From the NCBI GenBank assembly GCA_016285815.1, contig JAEERN010000131.1, forward strand, positions 1 to 5,864: 5,864 nucleotides of DNA. Reading direction: 5' to 3'. This document shows positions 1 through 5,695 of the stretch, piece by piece (position 1 is the first letter of the stretch; every line of letters starts with the position of its first letter). The position numbers and the translations under genes are program-made. The notes beneath the pieces were generated by a model, which searched no databases, was not told the DNA's origin, and was given only the letters and a program-made list of their open reading frames with translations. The DNA comes from Clostridiales bacterium. Lineage in GTDB: Bacteria > Bacillota > Clostridia > Oscillospirales > QAMX01.

Positions 1-1386
1 CCCGCTCAAGGGGCCGTCCAGCGGCCCGGCCGAGATCAGCCCCACGTCCAGCCCCCGCGCAGCCAGATGGACCGCAGCGGCGGCGTCCAGCAAAAGCCCG
101 CCGGGCAGCTCCGCCGCCGGCGCGTGCTTCCCGTTTTCCCCGAAGACCGCCCGGACGGCGGCCTCGCCGTAGACGATGGGAACGGTGTTGTAGGCGAGGA
201 TCGCCTGCTCCGGCTGGAAGAACCCGTCGTCGTACCCGTCCCGCAGAGGGCCGAAGTCCGTCATGTCCCGGTCGGCCAGCTTGTGCATCTCACAGGCCAC
301 CGAGACCCCGGCGGCGCGCTTGCCGCCGAACAGCTCTTCGATGCCGGCGTAGATCGGCTCGCTGCGTCGGGCCCGGTCCGCGTATCCGGTCTCATAGGCG
401 GGGGAGGAGACGTAGTCCACGCCGTATTTCAAAATGCCGTCCAGCCCGCCGTCGGCCCGCAGGATGGTGTCGAAGGCCTCGAGATAGGCCGCGGGGACGA
501 AGTGGCGCGGACGGGGGTACACGTCCCCTTCGGAGAAGATCTCGATCTCTTCGTTCCGGCACCAGAAGCGCTGCATGCGCTCCAGCTCGGCCACATAGGG
601 CAGCTCGCGGCAGGGAGGGCCCCAGCTGGTCGGCCAGTAAGCCGCGCCGATCAGACGCAGGAAGGGGCGGTTCCGGCCGGCCAGGATGTGCGCGATCTCC
701 AGCGAGTCGACGCCGTCGGCGTCCCAAACCGACATGCAGGCGCAGGCCCCGAGCCGGATGGACGGATCCGCCCGGTCCACCGCGGCGCGCATCCTGCGGG
801 CAAAGTCCCGCAGCGTGTCGCCCATCAGGTCCATCCATGCCCGCCGGAAGGCGTTGGGCTTTCCGGAAAAGGCGAGGGGGATCACGTCCTCCCGCCGGAC
901 GGGACGGCCCACGCGCCGCCCGTATTCGCGAAGGTGCGCCTCACAGGAGCAGCCGCAGTCGCCGCGGTTGGAGAGACGGAAGTCGTCGTCGATCATGATC
1001 AGGTCGGGGCCGGTCCCGGCGACGGCGGTCAGGTGCGCGCAGACGGCGCCGGAAAACCCGTCGTCCAGCGGGCAGAACGAGTCCGACGGGCTCTTGCCCC
1101 GCAGGCCGACGATGTTGGCGAACCGGGACCCGCGTTCGCGGGCGGCGCCCACCAGCTCGCCCCCGTGGCCGATGGTGGAGAGCCAGACGCCGACCTCGAA
1201 CCCGGCGGCGCGGTACAGGGGGACGTTCTCGGCAAGCCGCGCGATCTCGGCGGCGTTTTCCGCCTCGCTTCCAAGACCGCGCCCCACGCAGAGGAACACC
1301 CGCGTCGCGCCGAGCCGGCGCGCCTGGCGGATGGCTTCGTCCTGGTCCCGGTAAAACCGGACCAGCGGGACGGAAACTCGATACAT
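1..1386 (-). CDS. Putative TIM-barrel glycoside hydrolase-like protein (C-terminus beyond window)
   Basis: An open frame begins at ATG 1386 and runs without a stop to the left edge, giving 462 residues. GGGAGGA at 1399-1393 lies 6 bases before the ATG and supports this start. No signal peptide or membrane segment is seen, so the protein is probably cytoplasmic. Visible marks are an acidic strand end IMIDDDF (130-136), a Cys cluster CGCSC (144-148), WPTSWG (251-256), IFSEGDVYPR (283-292) and a late segment GGLLLDAAAAVHLAARGLDVG (about 429-449). The last segment resembles the Rossmann-like domain that follows the barrel in GH42 beta-galactosidases. From this I infer a glycosidase-like TIM barrel plus a trimerisation-type domain; E286 or the D133-D135 group could be catalytic, but this cannot be assigned. 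The substrate is unknown. It is divergently transcribed from the DUF2130 gene. The reading frame is certain; the function is tentative. Confidence 0.8.
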   Translation of the reverse strand, partial: MYRVSVPLVRFYRDQDEAIRQARRLGATRVFLCVGRGLGSEAENAAEIARLAENVPLYRAAGFEVGVWLSTIGHGGELVGAARERGSRFANIVGLRGKSPSDSFCPLDDGFSGAVCAHLTAVAGTGPDLIMIDDDFRLSNRGDCGCSCEAHLREYGRRVGRPVRREDVIPLAFSGKPNAFRRAWMDLMGDTLRDFARRMRAAVDRADPSIRLGACACMSVWDADGVDSLEIAHILAGRNRPFLRLIGAAYWPTSWGPPCRELPYVAELERMQRFWCRNEEIEIFSEGDVYPRPRHFVPAAYLEAFDTILRADGGLDGILKYGVDYVSSPAYETGYADRARRSEPIYAGIEELFGGKRAAGVSVACEMHKLADRDMTDFGPLRDGYDDGFFQPEQAILAYNTVPIVYGEAAVRAVFGENGKHAPAAELPGGLLLDAAAAVHLAARGLDVGLISAGPLDGPLSG

Positions 1387-1413
1387 GACACGTCCTCCCG
1401 GCCTTTTCGATGC

Positions 1414-1431
1414 GCCCGAAACGCTTCGGGC
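1414..1431 (-). other. Hairpin at the 5' end of the glycosidase-like transcript
   Basis: GCCCGAA (1414-1420) and TTCGGGC (1425-1431) form a 7-bp stem with a 4-base loop. It falls within the first bases of the predicted transcript from the minus-strand promoter. A stem so close to the 5' end could slow RNA decay; that role is inference. It lies upstream of the ribosome binding site and does not obviously block it. Confidence 0.45.
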
Positions 1432-1440
1432 CTTATCTGC

Positions 1441-1469
1441 ATTATAGCCGTTTTGCGCGGCGTTGTCAA
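1441..1469 (-). promoter_or_regulatory. Consensus sigma-A promoter of the glycosidase-like gene
   Basis: On the minus strand the -35 box TTGACA (1469-1464) and -10 box TATAAT (1446-1441) are both perfect and separated by 17 bases. Transcription should start near 1434, leaving a leader of about 48 bases. No operator was identified. The -35 box is one base away from the -35 box of the opposing DUF2130 promoter. Confidence 0.85.
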
Positions 1470-1470
1470 C

Positions 1471-1499
1471 TTGAAATCCGCTTCGGCCTGTGGTACAAT
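1471..1499 (+). promoter_or_regulatory. Promoter of the DUF2130 gene (extended -10)
   Basis: TTGAAA (1471-1476) and TACAAT (1494-1499) are spaced by 17 bases, and TGG just before the -10 box makes it an extended -10 promoter. The CTGTGGTA sequence that includes the start of the -10 box recurs at two other promoters in this window. Transcription should start near 1506. Confidence 0.75.
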
Positions 1500-1514
1500 A
1501 AGACCGCGGACGCG

Positions 1515-1536
1515 GCGCCGGAGGCGGATCCGGCGC
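1515..1536 (+). other. Leader hairpin before the DUF2130 gene
   Basis: GCGCCGGA (1515-1522) and TCCGGCGC (1529-1536) form a perfect 8-bp stem around a 6-base loop in the untranslated leader, ending 14 bases before the ribosome binding site at 1551. No riboswitch class is recognised. It could affect transcript stability, or reflect chance pairing in GC-rich DNA. Confidence 0.4.
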
Positions 1537-1565
1537 GACGGCGAAGCGGAAAGGAGCGCGTTCCC

Positions 1566-2840
1566 ATGAATCAGATCCAATGCCCCAAATGCGGCGAGGT
1601 CTTCACCATCGACGAGGCCAGCTACGCCGACATCCTGAAGCAGGTGCGGGACGAGGCCTTCGCGCGGGAACTCGCCCAGCAGAAGAAGACCGCCGTCGAG
1701 CTGGAGCGCGCGCGGGCGGCGGCCGACCTCCGTTCGCTGGAGGCGGAGAAGGACCGGGCCATCGCGAAGCTCAGAACGGACCTGGACGCCGAACGGCGGG
1801 ATCGGGACGCGGCCGTGTTCCGCGCCGAGACCGGCAAGGACAAGGTCATCCGCGAGCTCGAGGCCAGGCTGGACCAGGAGGAGACCCGGCGGAAGCTGGC
1901 CGTGACCGAGGCGCTGGCGGAAAAGGACCGCGAGCTGTCCGAGCGGGGCGAACAGATCACCCGGCTGCAGAGCGAGCTGGAGAACGGAAAAACCGAGCGC
2001 CGCCTGTCGGAGCAGGCCCTGCGCGAGGGGTTCCGCCTCCAGCTGGAGGCCAAGGACGATCAGATCCGGCAGCTTCGGGATTTCAAGGCCCAGCTTTCCA
2101 CCAAGATGGTGGGCGAGACGCTGGAACAGCACTGCGAGTCCGAGTTCAACCGCTTCCGCATGACCGCGTTCCCCATGGCGTACTTCGAAAAGGACAACGA
2201 CGCCCGCACCGGCAGCAAGGGCGACTTCATCTTCCGCGACTTCGACGAGGACGGGACGGAGTTCCTCTCCATCATGTTCGAGATGAAGAACGAGATGGAA
2301 GAGACCCGCACCAAGCACAAGAACGAGGACTTTTTCAAAGAGCTGGACAAGGACCGCCGGGAGAAAAAGTGCGAATATGCCGTTCTGGTCTCCATGCTCG
2401 AGGCCGACAGCGAGCTGTACAACGGCGGCATCGTGGACGTTTCCTACCGCTATCCGAAGATGTACGTGATCCGGCCGCAGTTCTTCCTGCCCCTCATCAC
2501 GCTGCTGCGGAACGCGGCGATGAATTCGCTGGCCTATCGCCGCGAACTGGCCGCGGCCCGCAGCCAGAGCATCGACGTCACCAACTTCGAAAACGAGATG
2601 AACGAGTTCAAAGAGCGCTTCGGCCGGAATTACCGCCTTGCCGCCGAACGGTTCAAGACCGCGGTGGAGGAGATCGACAAGACCATCGCCCACCTGCAGA
2701 AGACCAAGGAGGCGCTGCTCTCGTCGGAGAACAACCTGCGCCTGGCCAACGACAAGGCCCAGGACCTGTCCATCAAAAAGCTGACGAAGAACAACCCCAC
2801 CATGCGCCGGAAGTTCGAAGAGCTGGGCCGGACCGACTGA
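1566..2840 (+). CDS. DUF2130 domain-containing protein (coiled coil plus nuclease-like domain)
   Basis: This is a 424-residue soluble protein. The ATG at 1566 is chosen because AAGGAG (1551-1556) sits 9 bases upstream; an upstream in-frame ATG at 1410 precedes the promoter and is rejected. The N-terminus has a CPKCG knuckle (C6, C9) with no second Cys pair. A long charged coiled coil covers about residues 22-178. The central domain (about 180-315) has KGDFIF (218-223, with D220) followed by FEMKNE (238-243, with E239 and K241), an arrangement matching a PD-(D/E)XK nuclease core. A second helical, coiled-coil-like segment runs from about 325 to 400. This order is characteristic of the DUF2130 family, whose cellular role is not settled; DNA cleavage or repair is an inference from the motif. 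It is preceded by its own promoter and followed by ssrA, so it is probably transcribed alone. Confidence 0.9.
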   Translation: MNQIQCPKCGEVFTIDEASYADILKQVRDEAFARELAQQKKTAVELERARAAADLRSLEAEKDRAIAKLRTDLDAERRDRDAAVFRAETGKDKVIRELEARLDQEETRRKLAVTEALAEKDRELSERGEQITRLQSELENGKTERRLSEQALREGFRLQLEAKDDQIRQLRDFKAQLSTKMVGETLEQHCESEFNRFRMTAFPMAYFEKDNDARTGSKGDFIFRDFDEDGTEFLSIMFEMKNEMEETRTKHKNEDFFKELDKDRREKKCEYAVLVSMLEADSELYNGGIVDVSYRYPKMYVIRPQFFLPLITLLRNAAMNSLAYRRELAAARSQSIDVTNFENEMNEFKERFGRNYRLAAERFKTAVEEIDKTIAHLQKTKEALLSSENNLRLANDKAQDLSIKKLTKNNPTMRRKFEELGRTD

Positions 2841-2871
2841 GGCACGGCCCCGGCGTCGACCCTTGCCGCCG

Positions 2872-2903
2872 CCGGGCGGGGCGTTGACAAACGCCCCGCC
2901 CGG
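2872..2903 (+). terminator. Perfect 14-bp hairpin, possible DUF2130 terminator, overlapping the ssrA promoter
   Basis: An inverted repeat with arms at 2872-2885 and 2890-2903 pairs perfectly over 14 bases around the 4-base loop GACA. It begins 32 bases after the DUF2130 stop codon. As RNA it would be a very stable GC-rich hairpin followed by UGUUAUAAU, which is rich in A and U but lacks a proper U-tract, so termination would be imperfect. The ssrA -35 box spans the loop and the ends of the stem. It could instead be a protein-binding palindrome. Confidence 0.5.
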
Positions 2904-2912
2904 TGTTATAAT
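2884..2912 (+). promoter_or_regulatory. Perfect consensus promoter of ssrA
   Basis: TTGACA (2884-2889) and TATAAT (2907-2912) both match the sigma-A consensus exactly and are 17 bases apart. Transcription should begin near 2919, leaving a short leader to be trimmed before the mature tmRNA start at 2934. A strong constitutive promoter fits an abundant housekeeping RNA. Confidence 0.9.
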
Positions 2913-2933
2913 ACGTTCGGCGTGGTCGAATAT

Positions 2934-3281
2934 GGGGGCGTACCGGTTTCGACGGGGACGTTGAGCGCCGGTAAGCGGGCAGGGGTGCGGGGCCCCTTCA
3001 CCAATCCGCAGCTTGTTATAAATCAAATAACAACGATTACGCTCTCGCTGCCTAACTGATGGCGGCCGTCCTCTCCGAAAGGACCGCGGTTCGGAACAGG
3101 GCGTCATTTCAGCGGTGAACGCGCCGGGGAAAGCTTTGACCCCGAACGTGTATCATGAAGCTACCGGACCCGCAAGGCTGCCGGCCGCCGTGCGGGGAAG
3201 GGAATTTCAATAGACCGGCTGCGCCCGGAGAAAACCTGTGGGAGATGTTTTCGGACACGGGTTCGACTCCCGTCGCCTCCA
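2934..3281 (+). ncRNA. ssrA: Transfer-messenger RNA (tmRNA), one-piece
   Basis: tmRNA rescues stalled ribosomes by trans-translation: it acts first as alanyl-tRNA, then as a short message whose tag marks the incomplete protein for degradation. The tRNA-like ends are clear. GGGGGCG (2934-2940) pairs with CGCCTCC (3274-3280) as a 7-bp acceptor stem with one G-U pair and discriminator A3281. The T arm is ACGGG (3257-3261), loop TTCGACT, and CCCGT (3269-3273). The conserved GGTTTCGAC follows the 5' acceptor strand, and TGTTTTCGGACACGGG precedes the T loop. An internal frame ends in codons for DYALAA and TAA (3053-3055). The length of 348 bases is normal for a one-piece tmRNA. The terminal CCA is not encoded: ATT occupies 3281-3283, so CCA must be added enzymatically. 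SmpB, its protein partner, is not in the window. Confidence 0.97.
3023..3055 (+). other. tmRNA proteolysis-tag reading frame
   Basis: Reading back in frame from TAA at 3053-3055 gives NNNDYALAA, preceded by S (TCA, 3023-3025) and K (AAA, 3020-3022). Aligned to the 10-residue E. coli tag ANDENYALAA, the best match is SNNNDYALAA with TCA as resume codon. AAT at 3026 is an alternative because it has an A four bases upstream, as in E. coli. The ALAA end is the classic signal for ClpXP-type proteases. The end of the tag is certain; its first residue is not. Confidence 0.75.
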
Positions 3282-3286
3282 TTCCG

Positions 3287-3327
3287 AAAAAGGCCCGATC
3301 CGTCCGCCGGACGGATCGGGCCTTTTT
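3287..3327 (+). terminator. Strong intrinsic terminator of ssrA
   Basis: A perfect 14-bp stem (3292-3305 with 3309-3322) with a 3-base loop GCC is followed by TTTTT (3323-3327). It is preceded by AAAAA (3287-3291), which extends the symmetry and would let it work in both directions. It starts six bases after the mature tmRNA 3' end. Confidence 0.95.
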
Positions 3328-3381
3328 CCGTTCGCTGCGGGGACCGGGAAGGGCGATCCGGAAAAAAACGGGCCGGCGGAC

Positions 3382-3410
3382 TTGAAACCGTCCCGGCGCT
3401 GTGGTATGAT
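3382..3410 (+). promoter_or_regulatory. Promoter of the GNAT acetyltransferase gene (extended -10)
   Basis: TTGAAA (3382-3387) and TATGAT (3405-3410) are 17 bases apart, with TGG immediately before the -10 box. The CTGTGGTA sequence matches the promoters of the DUF2130 and GH31-like genes. Transcription should start near 3417, giving a leader of about 29 bases that holds little beyond the ribosome binding site. Confidence 0.8.
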
Positions 3411-3445
3411 AGGGTATCGAGTCTGCAAAAAGGAGAGAGAACGGC

Positions 3446-4570
3446 ATGGAGCTGAGATACAGGGAGACCGGGCGCGGCGAGTGTTTCCTGCGGGAGGAGA
3501 TCTGCGCGGTTTCGGAGGAGGGCGTGCAGATGAGCGGCGCCGGGGTGACGACGATGCAGAGCCGCTACTGCGGCCGGGACATGAACACCGTCGCCGTCGG
3601 CGGCGTGAACACGGATCCGGAATACCGCCGGAGGGGCTGCGTGCGCGCCATGTTCGAGCGGATCTTCGCCATGGCCCCCGAGCGCGGCTGGACCGTCAGC
3701 ATGCTTCACCCCTTTTCGTCCGCTTATTACCGCCAGTTCGGCTATGAAAAGATCTGCGACCACCGGGTGCTGACCTTTCCGCTGGCGGCGCTGGGGTTCC
3801 TGCCCCGGGTGGCCGAGGTGAAGCCTTTGAACTCGTCCGAACGGGCGGAAGACGCCGTCGCCCTCTACAACGCCTTCGGCGACAGCCGGAACATCATGTT
3901 CCGCCGGGGCCGCGACTGGCACTTCAATCTCGAGCCGAACACCAAGAAGCCCTCCACCTATCTCTGGTACGACGGGGCCGGAAAGCCCGCCGCCTACGTC
4001 ACGCTGTGGGTCGAGGACGTGCTGGCCGTCAACCGCATGGCCCCCGTCGCCCTCCACGTCGTCGAGCTGGTCTTTTCCTCGCCGGAATCTCTGCGGGCGA
4101 TCCTGGGCTTTCTGCGCATGTACGACGGGCAGAGCGAGACCGTGAAGATCCACAACTGCGCCATGAGTCCGGAGATCGAGGTCACGCTGCGGGACTATGT
4201 GAACACCGAATACCGGCTGATCCCCGACGTCGCGGCGCGCATCCTGGACGTGAAGGCCTTCCTGGAGGCCAACCGCTACCCGGACGAGCCGGGAAGCTTC
4301 CGCGTGCAGGTGGACGACAGCCTGCCGTACACCCGCGGCCTTTGGGCGGTGGAGTACGGCCGCGGCAGGGGCGAGGCGCGCCGTCTGCCGGACGGCGGCG
4401 CCTACGATCTGCGGGCGGCGATGCCCGCCTTCACCCAGATGATCTACGGCTACGACGCCTATACCCCGGCGGTCGCGGCCTATATGGAGGGCGTCGAGGT
4501 CACCGCCCGCGCGGGGGGCTTTTTCCGTGCCTTCGGAAAGAAGAACAACGGTCTGTTCGAGCACTTTTGA
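3446..4570 (+). CDS. Eis-like GNAT family N-acetyltransferase
   Basis: This is a 374-residue cytoplasmic enzyme expected to transfer acetyl groups from acetyl-CoA to an amine; the substrate cannot be read from the sequence. The start at ATG 3446 is supported by AAGGAG (3430-3435), 10 bases upstream. The N-terminal GNAT domain (about 1-105) shows the acetyl-CoA loop RRRGCV (61-66) after strand AVGGVNTDPEY and the segment SSAYYRQFGYE (91-101). A second, degenerate GNAT-like region (about 150-260) and an SCP2-like C-terminal domain (about 260-374) complete the three-part layout of mycobacterial Eis; the length is slightly shorter than Eis (about 400). In M. tuberculosis Eis, a Tyr in the equivalent FGY segment and the C-terminal Phe carboxylate act as acid and base. 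Here Y95 and the terminal F374 are both present. Some relatives acetylate aminoglycosides, but resistance should not be assumed. It appears monocistronic. Confidence 0.92.
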   Translation: MELRYRETGRGECFLREEICAVSEEGVQMSGAGVTTMQSRYCGRDMNTVAVGGVNTDPEYRRRGCVRAMFERIFAMAPERGWTVSMLHPFSSAYYRQFGYEKICDHRVLTFPLAALGFLPRVAEVKPLNSSERAEDAVALYNAFGDSRNIMFRRGRDWHFNLEPNTKKPSTYLWYDGAGKPAAYVTLWVEDVLAVNRMAPVALHVVELVFSSPESLRAILGFLRMYDGQSETVKIHNCAMSPEIEVTLRDYVNTEYRLIPDVAARILDVKAFLEANRYPDEPGSFRVQVDDSLPYTRGLWAVEYGRGRGEARRLPDGGAYDLRAAMPAFTQMIYGYDAYTPAVAAYMEGVEVTARAGGFFRAFGKKNNGLFEHF

Positions 4571-4600
4571 GCCGCGGACCGCATGCCGCCGGCGTTTTGC

Positions 4601-4644
4601 GCAAAAGCCGCCCGGAGAGCCGATCTCCGCGGCGGCTTTCTTGC
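4601..4644 (+). terminator. Probable terminator after the acetyltransferase gene
   Basis: AAAGCCGCC (4604-4612) pairs with GGCGGCTTT (4631-4639), and CGGAGA (4613-4618) pairs with TCTCCG (4624-4629). Together they make a 15-bp stem with a single-base bulge at C4630 and a 5-base loop. GCAA (4601-4604) and TTGC (4641-4644) allow alternative pairing at the base. The trailing TTTCTT is a modest U-tract. It lies 31-70 bases after the stop codon. Confidence 0.75.
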
Positions 4645-4678
4645 ACCCCCGGACGGCGTGGATTTTTGGCGGTCCCCG

Positions 4679-4707
4679 TTGAATCGCACGGGGATCTGTG
4701 GTATACT
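4679..4707 (+). promoter_or_regulatory. Promoter of the GH31-like gene (extended -10)
   Basis: TTGAAT (4679-4684) and TATACT (4702-4707) are separated by 17 bases, with TGG before the -10 box and the same CTGTGGTA sequence seen at two upstream promoters. Transcription should start near 4714. An apparently functional promoter on a gene lacking its catalytic core suggests either a recent deletion or a retained product. Confidence 0.75.
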
Positions 4708-4718
4708 TTTCTCAGGCA

Positions 4719-4735
4719 CCGGGCGAGGCGCCCGG
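4719..4735 (+). other. Leader hairpin before the GH31-like gene
   Basis: CCGGGCG (4719-4725) and CGCCCGG (4729-4735) pair perfectly over 7 bases around the 3-base loop AGG, within the first bases of the predicted transcript. This placement is similar to the 5' hairpin of the glycosidase-like gene. A stabilising role is inference. Confidence 0.4.
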
Positions 4736-4753
4736 ACGAAGAAGAGCGACAAG

Positions 4754-5695
4754 ATGGACCGTGTGACCGAGAAGATGAACTATCCCCAGTTTGCCGGGCC
4801 GAGCGCGGAGAGCGCGGCCGCGGGCGGCGGCGTCCTGGACGCGCTGCGCTTCAGCCCCGCGGTCCAGAACCGGCCCGCCGGGATCGAGTCCGTCGAACGG
4901 ACGCCCAACGGCGTGCTGCTGACGCTGGGCGTTTCGGGGCGGAAGAGCGTGCTGTCCTATACGCACGAGACGGCGATCCGTCTGTACCGGCCCGCCGCTC
5001 CCACCGAGGATAAGCTGTATCTGCGCGTCGAGCTGTGGGCCGACGACATTTTCCGCGTCGTCTTTTCGCCCCGCCGCGACGTGAAGGATCCCTGCGCGGG
5101 CCTGCCCAAAGAGCTTAGGATGCTGGTCGCAGAGCAGGAAAAGGTGGATTTCACCTTCGAAGACGGGGTCCTCGCGACCCGCCGGATGCGCGTCTGCATC
5201 GGCGGCGACGCGCGCCTCAGCGCGGAGACCCCGGATGGCGAAGAGTTCTTTTCCCAGTGCCGGACCGAGTTCCAGGCGGCGGACGTGTTCGATCTGGCGG
5301 TCAGCCGGAACGGCGAGGACTTTGCCTGCTTCGAGGCGCTGGAGCTGGAAAACGACGAGCTGATCTACGGCCTCGGCGAGCGCTTCGACAGCATCGTGCG
5401 GAACGTCCGTCAGATCGACGACGAGTATCTCTTCGGCGACGGGCTTTTGATCGCGCCGGTGCTCAAGCCCCTGCGCAAGAGCAGGGAGAGGCGGCTTTAT
5501 CTGCCCGAGGGGGTCTGGTTCGACTATTTCACCCGGGAACGGATCGTCTCGGCCGGCGAGTGGCGCCGGCGGCCGGTGGATCTCAGGACCCTTCCGATCT
5601 ACGTGAAGGAGGGGACGACCCTGCGGTACTGCTCAGCCGACACGACCCTGCGGGACGGGATGGGCGAGATCGTCAAAACGGAAGTCTGGCGCTGA
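4754..5695 (+). CDS. GH31 glycosidase remnant lacking the catalytic barrel
   Basis: This is a 313-residue open frame. GH31 enzymes (alpha-glucosidases and alpha-xylosidases) have an N-terminal beta-sandwich, a (beta/alpha)8 catalytic barrel and C-terminal beta-sandwiches, usually totalling well over 600 residues. Residues about 30-218 match the N-domain, ending in the hallmark LIYGLGERFDSIVRN (203-217). The next residues, DDEYLFGDGLLIAPVLKP (222-239), belong to the end of the barrel, followed by the C-domain signature RRLYLPEGVWFDYFTRERI (246-264) and LPIYVKEG (280-287). The barrel, with both catalytic acids, is therefore absent, and the junction lies near 5405-5420. ATG 4754 is chosen because it follows the promoter; its ribosome binding site is weak (AAGAAGAG at 4739-4746), and ATG 4775 is an alternative. 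No hydrolase activity is expected. It could be an in-frame deletion relic, an assembly collapse, or a retained non-catalytic protein. Confidence 0.8.
   Translation: MDRVTEKMNYPQFAGPSAESAAAGGGVLDALRFSPAVQNRPAGIESVERTPNGVLLTLGVSGRKSVLSYTHETAIRLYRPAAPTEDKLYLRVELWADDIFRVVFSPRRDVKDPCAGLPKELRMLVAEQEKVDFTFEDGVLATRRMRVCIGGDARLSAETPDGEEFFSQCRTEFQAADVFDLAVSRNGEDFACFEALELENDELIYGLGERFDSIVRNVRQIDDEYLFGDGLLIAPVLKPLRKSRERRLYLPEGVWFDYFTRERIVSAGEWRRRPVDLRTLPIYVKEGTTLRYCSADTTLRDGMGEIVKTEVWR

Noticed and set aside
1410..1565. Upstream in-frame start extending the DUF2130 protein by 52 residues
   Set aside because: ATG 1410 lies before the predicted promoter and transcript start, and the ATG at 1566 has a strong ribosome binding site and begins the family-typical MNQIQCPKCG.
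67..1569. Long open frame on the plus strand (500 codons)
   Set aside because: It is the codon-register antisense of the glycosidase-like gene; its translation is low-complexity Gly/Ala/Pro/Arg/Val sequence without domains, and GC-biased third positions keep it free of stops.
1029..3107. 692-codon minus-strand open frame
   Set aside because: It runs antisense through the DUF2130 gene, across the divergent promoters and into ssrA. Its Leu/Val/Gly-rich repetitive translation mirrors the coiled-coil codons.
3155..3385. Small plus-strand frame (76 codons) within and after ssrA, plus several minus-strand frames here
   Set aside because: They overlap the structured 3' half of tmRNA and its terminator and have no ribosome binding site or recognisable protein.
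4006..5013. 335-codon plus-strand frame bridging the acetyltransferase and GH31-like genes
   Set aside because: It is a +1 shadow of the acetyltransferase gene running through its terminator and the next promoter; the translation is Arg/Gly-rich with no domain.
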